The notes under the pieces are model-generated. The model was not told the origin of the DNA. It was given only the letters and a program-made list of their open reading frames with translations, and made no database searches. A stretch of DNA of 10,340 nt from an uncultured Oscillospiraceae bacterium (GTDB taxonomy: Bacteria; Bacillota; Clostridia; UBA1212; SIG427), in NCBI GenBank assembly GCA_902465325.1, contig CABQMV010000075.1, positions 1 through 10,340 on the forward strand. The letters are read 5' to 3'. Position 1 is the stretch's first letter. Each line of letters starts with the position of its first letter. Positions 7,165 to 10,340 of the stretch are shown here, piece after piece. The translations under genes and the position numbers were made by a program.

Positions 7165-8308
7165 CGGCAGACACCTCCCCTTCAAATGCCTGCAATCCGT
7201 ATTTCAGCGCCTGATCTTTCAATTTATCCGATACGTCCTGGCTCAATATATTTTTCACAAACAGGCCTTTTATGGAAACTTCTTTTTGCAGCAGTTCCAG
7301 GTTTGCTTCTATCTTGGTATTGTCTTTTATTTGTATATAAAAATAACGCTCGTCTAATATAGTGCGCAGCCTGCCTGCAGACAGGCGGAAATTTTCGGAC
7401 AGCGTTCCCTCCAAAACAATACGGTACAGGTCGTCATTCTGAGGACAGCTCTCTAATATAGCAGAACAGATATCCTCATTGCTTTCACAGTCGGTAATAT
7501 CGATGTGAGAGACTATATATTTCCGGATAGCAGTGGATACGAAGCGGACTTTAGAAAAGCCCTTGCCAAGCTGACACAGCATAACGCCGCACGGACCGGA
7601 TTCGTCAAATCCGCGGCCTTCCGGTACGCCGCAGTAGCAGTAGGGCGTATAGCCGGCGTATTTTATTTCACTGGCTTTGTGAATATGTCCCAGCGCAGCA
7701 TAGTCAAAGCCGCACTTTTGAATATCTTCTGGGTCAATAGGATTATACACGGAGTTGCTGTTGCCTATATCGCCGTGCATAAGAAGAATATTAAGAAAAG
7801 CGCTGTCTAGCTGGGGCAGATTGCCCTCCCTGTCCCGTATCAGCGGCTTTCTGGCAAAGTGGCTGCTGAAGGAACGGCCATATATGCGAACCTTTCCTTT
7901 TTCAAAGTAGTCCAGCTCATCGGTAAAAATATGGACATTTTCATTCCAATTGTATGTGACATACGGGCTGTCCGGTTTATAGGGGTCATGGTTTCCGGCG
8001 GCAATACAGACGGAAACCTGAGGAATCATTTTGAATCGTTCGTTTATAAAATCCAGGGTATCGGTACTTACCCGGGCTTCGTCGAAAAGGTCGCCTGCAA
8101 TCAGAAGAAAAGAGGCGCCTGTTTTTCTGGCCAGAAAAATAATGCGTCCCAGTACAGTAAGCTGTTCCTCGCGTCTTCTCTTTGCTTTAGCTGATTGGGG
8201 AGGAAACGTAGAAAAAACGGAATCCAGGTGCAAATCGGCGCAATGCACCAATATGGGTTTTTCCTTTCCTGCGTCCGGTAAAATTTCTGTGTTTTCTGTC
8301 TGCTCCAC
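7154..8308 (-). CDS. YhaO-like DNA repair exonuclease, metallophosphoesterase family (SbcD/Mre11-like)
   Basis: The 384-residue protein carries the full calcineurin-like metal-binding set: CADLHLD (23-29), GDLFDE (72-77), GNHDP (105-109), HGD (178-180) and LGHIHK (206-211). A C-terminal capping region (about 240-384) follows, probably for contact with the ATPase. The LHLDS and GHIHK sequence styles fit the YhaO branch more than classic SbcD. Role from the family: a manganese-dependent nuclease acting on DNA ends together with its ATPase. The start is GTG at 8308-8306, with GAGGTG seven bases upstream and no ATG available before the first metal motif. The gene overlaps the yhaN-like ATG by 11 bases, and that gene's ribosome site lies inside the last codons here, which points to coupled synthesis of a two-subunit complex. 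Confidence 0.88.
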   Translation of the reverse strand: MEQTENTEILPDAGKEKPILVHCADLHLDSVFSTFPPQSAKAKRRREEQLTVLGRIIFLARKTGASFLLIAGDLFDEARVSTDTLDFINERFKMIPQVSVCIAAGNHDPYKPDSPYVTYNWNENVHIFTDELDYFEKGKVRIYGRSFSSHFARKPLIRDREGNLPQLDSAFLNILLMHGDIGNSNSVYNPIDPEDIQKCGFDYAALGHIHKASEIKYAGYTPYCYCGVPEGRGFDESGPCGVMLCQLGKGFSKVRFVSTAIRKYIVSHIDITDCESNEDICSAILESCPQNDDLYRIVLEGTLSENFRLSAGRLRTILDERYFYIQIKDNTKIEANLELLQKEVSIKGLFVKNILSQDVSDKLKDQALKYGLQAFEGEVSADDN

Positions 8309-8358
8309 CTGCGAACACCTCGGCTTTTGTAAAAATATGTCCTATAGACACTATCCTT

Positions 8359-8388
8359 ATTATACTATAACTTGAATTCCCGTTTCAA
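8359..8388 (-). promoter_or_regulatory. Promoter of the leftward yhaO-yhaN-HAD operon
   Basis: Read on the - strand, TTGAAA (8388-8383) is followed after 18 bases by a perfect TATAAT (8364-8359). Transcription would begin near 8351, about 43 bases before the GTG start. The -35 box lies inside an inverted repeat (8371-8389). Confidence 0.65.
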
Positions 8389-8389
8389 G
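8371..8389. repeat. Inverted repeat overlapping the -35 box of the leftward promoter
   Basis: CTTGAA (8371-8376) and TTCAAG (8384-8389) are perfect 6-bp arms around a 7-bp spacer. The right arm contains most of the leftward -35 element, so a protein bound here could block that promoter. It does not match the Firmicute LexA (SOS) box pattern. Confidence 0.4.
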
Positions 8390-8417
8390 GGGAGTAATGT
8401 CCCCACCGACATCTTGC

Positions 8418-8442
8418 TGGAAAAGGCTGTTACCCTTTTCCA
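8418..8442. repeat. Perfect 9-bp inverted repeat between divergent promoters
   Basis: TGGAAAAGG (8418-8426) pairs with CCTTTTCCA (8434-8442) with a 7-base spacer. No T tract follows on either strand, so it is not an obvious terminator. It ends eight bases before the rightward -35 box and about 30 bases from the leftward one, a suitable position for an operator serving one or both promoters. Confidence 0.45.
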
Positions 8443-8450
8443 TTCTCTGT

Positions 8451-8479
8451 TTGCACTGTTTTCTGTTTTTTGATATAAT
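8451..8479 (+). promoter_or_regulatory. Extended -10 promoter of the E2-like gene
   Basis: TGATATAAT (8471-8479) is an extended -10 element (TGn plus perfect TATAAT). A weak -35, TTGCAC (8451-8456), lies exactly 17 bases upstream. Start of transcription is expected near 8486. GGAGG at 8509-8513 is the ribosome site, six bases before the ATG. Confidence 0.7.
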
Positions 8480-8500
8480 CAGCAGGTAAGCTTTCTGCTG
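8480..8500 (+). repeat. Inverted repeat at the transcription start of the E2-like gene
   Basis: CAGCAG (8480-8485) and CTGCTG (8495-8500) flank a 9-base loop directly after the -10 box. The repeat is either a 5' leader hairpin or an operator at the start site. It ends before the ribosome site, so it does not itself hide GGAGG. Confidence 0.4.
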
Positions 8501-8519
8501 GAAATTATGGAGGACGGAA

Positions 8520-9455
8520 ATGATTAAATATACGCGCAGGTTCGGGGACAGGTACGACGGATACAGAGTAAAGAATGTGGACCCCTTCTTTTTCATAATT
8601 CCGCAGGTTATGTCAGAGCGGGTAGACAGTCAGGTCTACTTTTCAGACGAGATCGATATTACCGCTTTAGAGCGGTTTGTGAGAGAACATGCCAACAGTG
8701 ACATTCCGGGACTGAAATTATACCATGTGGTTATTGCAGCCTGTATTCGATTAGCGGCCATAAGGCCTTATTTTAACCGCTTTGTGGCGGGTCGGAGAAT
8801 TTTTCAGCGAAATTATCTGTCCGTCTCCATGGCCATTAAACGGCACAGTGACAGGGAGGAGACCACGACGCTGAAAATTCCGTTTGATCCTAAGGATACC
8901 CTTCTGGACGTGACCAGAAAGTTTAATCAACAGGTGGAGGACAATAAGACGGTTATTGATGAAAACGGCACAGACCATGTAGCAAAGGTACTGGGACACA
9001 TGCCCACCTTTCTGCTGACGGCAGCCATTCGCTTTCTGCGTATGCTGGAGCGGCACGGGCGTCTGCCCAAGATAATTAATCGGGTCAGCCCCTTTCACAC
9101 CAGTTTCTTTCTGACGAATATGGGTTCTCTGGGAGTTCCGCCGATTTATCACCATATCTATGAGTTTGGAACCACCTCTATTTTTCTTGCAATGGGAAAC
9201 AAACATACCCGAAACGAAACGGACCTTCAGGGAAACCTTGTGTCCAGAAGAAAAATGGGAATCAAAGTGGTGGCGGATGAACGGATCTGTGACGGCGCTT
9301 ATTATGCAGCCGGTATGCGGATGCTCAACCGTTTGCTGAAAAATCCTCAGGCGCTTCTGACACCGCCGGAGCAGGTGCTTTTTGATGACGGTGTTCTGCT
9401 CAAAGGCCGGAAACCCTATGAGGCAGAGGTTTCCGACCGACTAGAGTTTTTTTGA
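8520..9455 (+). CDS. Stand-alone 2-oxoacid dehydrogenase E2-like (CAT fold) acyltransferase domain protein
   Basis: The 311-residue protein corresponds to the catalytic domain of dihydrolipoamide acyltransferases without the N-terminal lipoyl and subunit-binding domains. The recognisable parts are an early strand followed by YHVVIAACIRLAAIRP (about 69-84), FFLTNMGSLG near 196-205 (like the SNLG-type segment of E2), and the C-terminal ADERICDGAYYA (252-263), which aligns with the E2/CAT active-site motif DHRxxDG. Glu254 stands where the catalytic His should be, while Asp258 and Gly259 are kept. Normal acyl transfer through His therefore looks unlikely unless chemistry is changed. The fold is trimeric in known relatives. 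There is no E1, E3 or lipoyl gene nearby, so a dehydrogenase-complex role is improbable. It is probably cytosolic, with no signal peptide or membrane span. Start: GGAGG six bases before ATG. Its function is not known to me. Confidence 0.85.
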   Translation: MIKYTRRFGDRYDGYRVKNVDPFFFIIPQVMSERVDSQVYFSDEIDITALERFVREHANSDIPGLKLYHVVIAACIRLAAIRPYFNRFVAGRRIFQRNYLSVSMAIKRHSDREETTTLKIPFDPKDTLLDVTRKFNQQVEDNKTVIDENGTDHVAKVLGHMPTFLLTAAIRFLRMLERHGRLPKIINRVSPFHTSFFLTNMGSLGVPPIYHHIYEFGTTSIFLAMGNKHTRNETDLQGNLVSRRKMGIKVVADERICDGAYYAAGMRMLNRLLKNPQALLTPPEQVLFDDGVLLKGRKPYEAEVSDRLEFF

Positions 9456-9460
9456 TTATT

Positions 9461-9988
9461 TTACAGATTCCAGGCTTCACTGAAACAGATGGTACCGTCG
9501 TGGAAGAAGGTTTTTATTTTCCGGAAGGCTGACACATAGTCCGGTGCTGCATTGGCGGTCAGGTCTATATAGGAGACCTGTTCTCTCTGGGCCAGGGATT
9601 TCAGCGCAAAATTATACTCCGGAGAAAGAATATAGATTCTGCAGGCGGGAAGTTCTTCCTTTATGCGGCGAAGCAGCTGGGCGTATTGGTCCAGAAATAC
9701 GGCTTCCTGATAGTCCGGCTTTTTTGTATCCTCCTCTCCCAGGGAAAGAAACAGTTTTGAAGGCATTAATTCAAATACGCAGGGCTCCAGCACCTCTAAA
9801 GCTTCCTCTGCAGTAAGTCCCTGGATGCTTCTGTTATAAATAACCCGGTCCAGTGAAAAATCCTGCTTTAGCTCTTCCAGTGGGAAGGATTCCAGATAGG
9901 TGGAGCCAAAAAACAGCAGCTGTCCTTTCAGTACGAAATGATTCAATTTTTCATACTTGTCCAATGTACTTTTCAATACTTCATTCAT
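9461..9988 (-). CDS. Small SGNH/GDSL-hydrolase-like protein, apparently catalytically degenerate
   Basis: The 175-residue protein has the order of segments seen in small Lachnospiraceae SGNH-fold proteins: LLFFGSTYLESFPLEEL (24-40) at block I, IYNRSIQGLTAEEAL (49-63) at block II, PSKLFLSLGEED (75-86) at block III and FFHDGT (161-166) near the block V end. The key residues differ: the nucleophile Ser position is Thr30, the block III GxND is G-E-E-D (83-86), and the DxxH at the C-terminus lacks its His (D164-G-T-I167), after which the protein ends. It therefore may be a pseudo-enzyme or a binding protein. It has no signal peptide. The ATG overlaps the upstream stop (ATGA), so it is coupled to the SemiSWEET-like gene. 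Its stop lies 5 bases from that of the convergent E2-like gene. The fold call is from pattern only. Confidence 0.72.
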   Translation of the reverse strand: MNEVLKSTLDKYEKLNHFVLKGQLLFFGSTYLESFPLEELKQDFSLDRVIYNRSIQGLTAEEALEVLEPCVFELMPSKLFLSLGEEDTKKPDYQEAVFLDQYAQLLRRIKEELPACRIYILSPEYNFALKSLAQREQVSYIDLTANAAPDYVSAFRKIKTFFHDGTICFSEAWNL

Positions 9989-10275
9989 TTTACCGTTACT
10001 TCCTTTCCTGTATGCATATCAATTGCCTTGTTTCTAAAATAAAGAATCAGATCGCAGGAGACTACAATCAGATTGAAAATATAAATAGCCAAAACATAGT
10101 TGACGTGGTGTGTAACCAGTTTGCCGGTGATACCGAATATATAGCCCAGCCATATGACGGTAAGAAAGATAAGGCTTTTGCCGGCGGCGGTGCGGGCTTT
10201 ATATGATTTATATACAGACAGAGGCCAGGACAGCCCAAAACAAACGACCATTAATGTTTCCAGAATTTCACCCAT
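9985..10275 (-). CDS. SemiSWEET / PQ-loop-like three-helix membrane protein
   Basis: The 96-residue protein has three hydrophobic helices (about 5-22, 33-52 and 57-80), the size and topology of a SemiSWEET half-transporter, which works as a dimer. WPLSVYKSYKARTAAGKSL (17-35) matches the first-helix and loop pattern of this family, with the conserved Pro but without the Gln of a classical PQ pair. SemiSWEETs transport sugars, but some PQ-loop relatives move other small molecules, so the substrate is open. The C-terminal tail (about 82-96) is polar and probably cytosolic. The ATG at 10275 has GGAG nine bases upstream. It is the first gene of a two-gene operon with the SGNH-like protein. Confidence 0.8.
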   Translation of the reverse strand: MGEILETLMVVCFGLSWPLSVYKSYKARTAAGKSLIFLTVIWLGYIFGITGKLVTHHVNYVLAIYIFNLIVVSCDLILYFRNKAIDMHTGKEVTVK

Positions 10276-10302
10276 TTTTTATAGCTCCAATCCAAATATT
10301 AT

Positions 10303-10332
10303 TTTTACAGTACTTATTATAGTATTGTAAAA
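10303..10332. promoter_or_regulatory. Operator-like palindrome enclosing the -10 box of the SemiSWEET/SGNH operon
   Basis: Arms 10303-10314 and 10321-10332 match at 11 of 12 positions around the 6-base spacer TATTAT. Read on the - strand, a perfect TATAAT -10 box (10321-10316) sits in the centre. The matching -35 would fall at or just beyond the right edge of the window, so it cannot be checked. Such a position is typical of a repressor site. The outer TACA/TGTA half-sites resemble those bound by BlaI/CopY-type or GntR-type regulators, but I cannot name the regulator. Confidence 0.55.
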
Positions 10333-10340
10333 TGATAATG

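Noticed and set aside
7165..7185. TTG start giving the YhaN-like protein seven extra N-terminal residues
   Set aside because: These codons contain the GGGGAGG ribosome site for the ATG at 7164, and conserved family sequence begins right after that ATG.
8365..8400. Possible LexA (SOS) box upstream of the DNA-processing operon
   Set aside because: The dyad here is CTTGAA/TTCAAG with a 7-base spacer, not the GAAC-N4-GTTC core of Firmicute LexA sites.
8751..9206. 151-codon open frame on the - strand opposite the E2-like gene
   Set aside because: Antisense to conserved E2-like segments; no ribosome site and no family resemblance.
9447..9460. T tract at the end of the E2-like gene as an intrinsic terminator
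   Set aside because: The seven T encode the last two Phe codons and the start of the stop codon, and I find no stable stem directly upstream.
1..10340. CRISPR array, tRNA/rRNA genes, insertion sequences, toxin-antitoxin or phage genes
   Set aside because: No regularly spaced direct repeats, no cloverleaf or rRNA-like segments, no transposase or integrase motifs, and no terminal repeats were seen anywhere in the window.

Overview
The window looks like chromosomal DNA from a low-to-mid GC Firmicute, most likely a gut-type member of the Lachnospiraceae (Clostridia). The reasons are the strong GGAGG ribosome sites, the sigma-A style promoters (TTGACA-17-TATTAT; TGnTATAAT), the use of GTG and TTG starts, and the gene content: a cyclic-glucan-synthase-type GH94 protein, a DUF6273 lipoprotein, a YhaO/YhaN pair, a stand-alone E2-like acyltransferase domain and a SemiSWEET-like protein. 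The genus assignment is inference. I see no tRNA, rRNA, CRISPR array, insertion sequence, integrase or phage gene.

Layout. Bases 1-3104 (+) hold the 3' part of a large GH94 gene of the NdvB/ChvB type; its reading frame is open to the left edge, so the gene starts outside the window. Two tandem hairpins follow (3110-3189), then a near-consensus promoter and a lipoprotein gene with a DUF6273-type domain (3295-4287, +). A strong tetraloop hairpin lies between this gene and the convergent leftward operon (8308 to 4415, -). That operon reads yhaO-like metallophosphoesterase, yhaN-like Rad50/SbcC-type ATPase with a membrane hairpin, then a HAD-IIA (NagD-like) phosphatase. All three overlap, with GTG, ATG and TTG starts in that order. 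A 211-base divergent region (8309-8519) carries one promoter in each direction and three separate inverted repeats. Rightward from it runs a stand-alone 2-oxoacid-dehydrogenase E2-like catalytic domain (8520-9455, +) with Glu where the catalytic His belongs. It nearly abuts a convergent two-gene leftward operon (10275 to 9461, -): a 96-residue SemiSWEET/PQ-loop-like membrane protein, overlapping by ATGA with a small SGNH-like protein that has lost its catalytic residues. The promoter of this pair sits at the right edge inside a large palindrome.

How the genes fit together. YhaO plus YhaN is a recognised nuclease/ATPase partnership of the SbcD/SbcC or Mre11/Rad50 kind. The coupled HAD phosphatase is a plausible but untested functional partner. 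The other units look independent: beta-glucan metabolism, a surface lipoprotein, an acyltransferase fold of unknown role, and a small membrane/cytosolic pair. I did not find an obvious defence system or mobile element. The most unusual signals are the two apparently catalytically altered enzymes (E2-like and SGNH-like) and the operator-like palindromes overlapping promoters.
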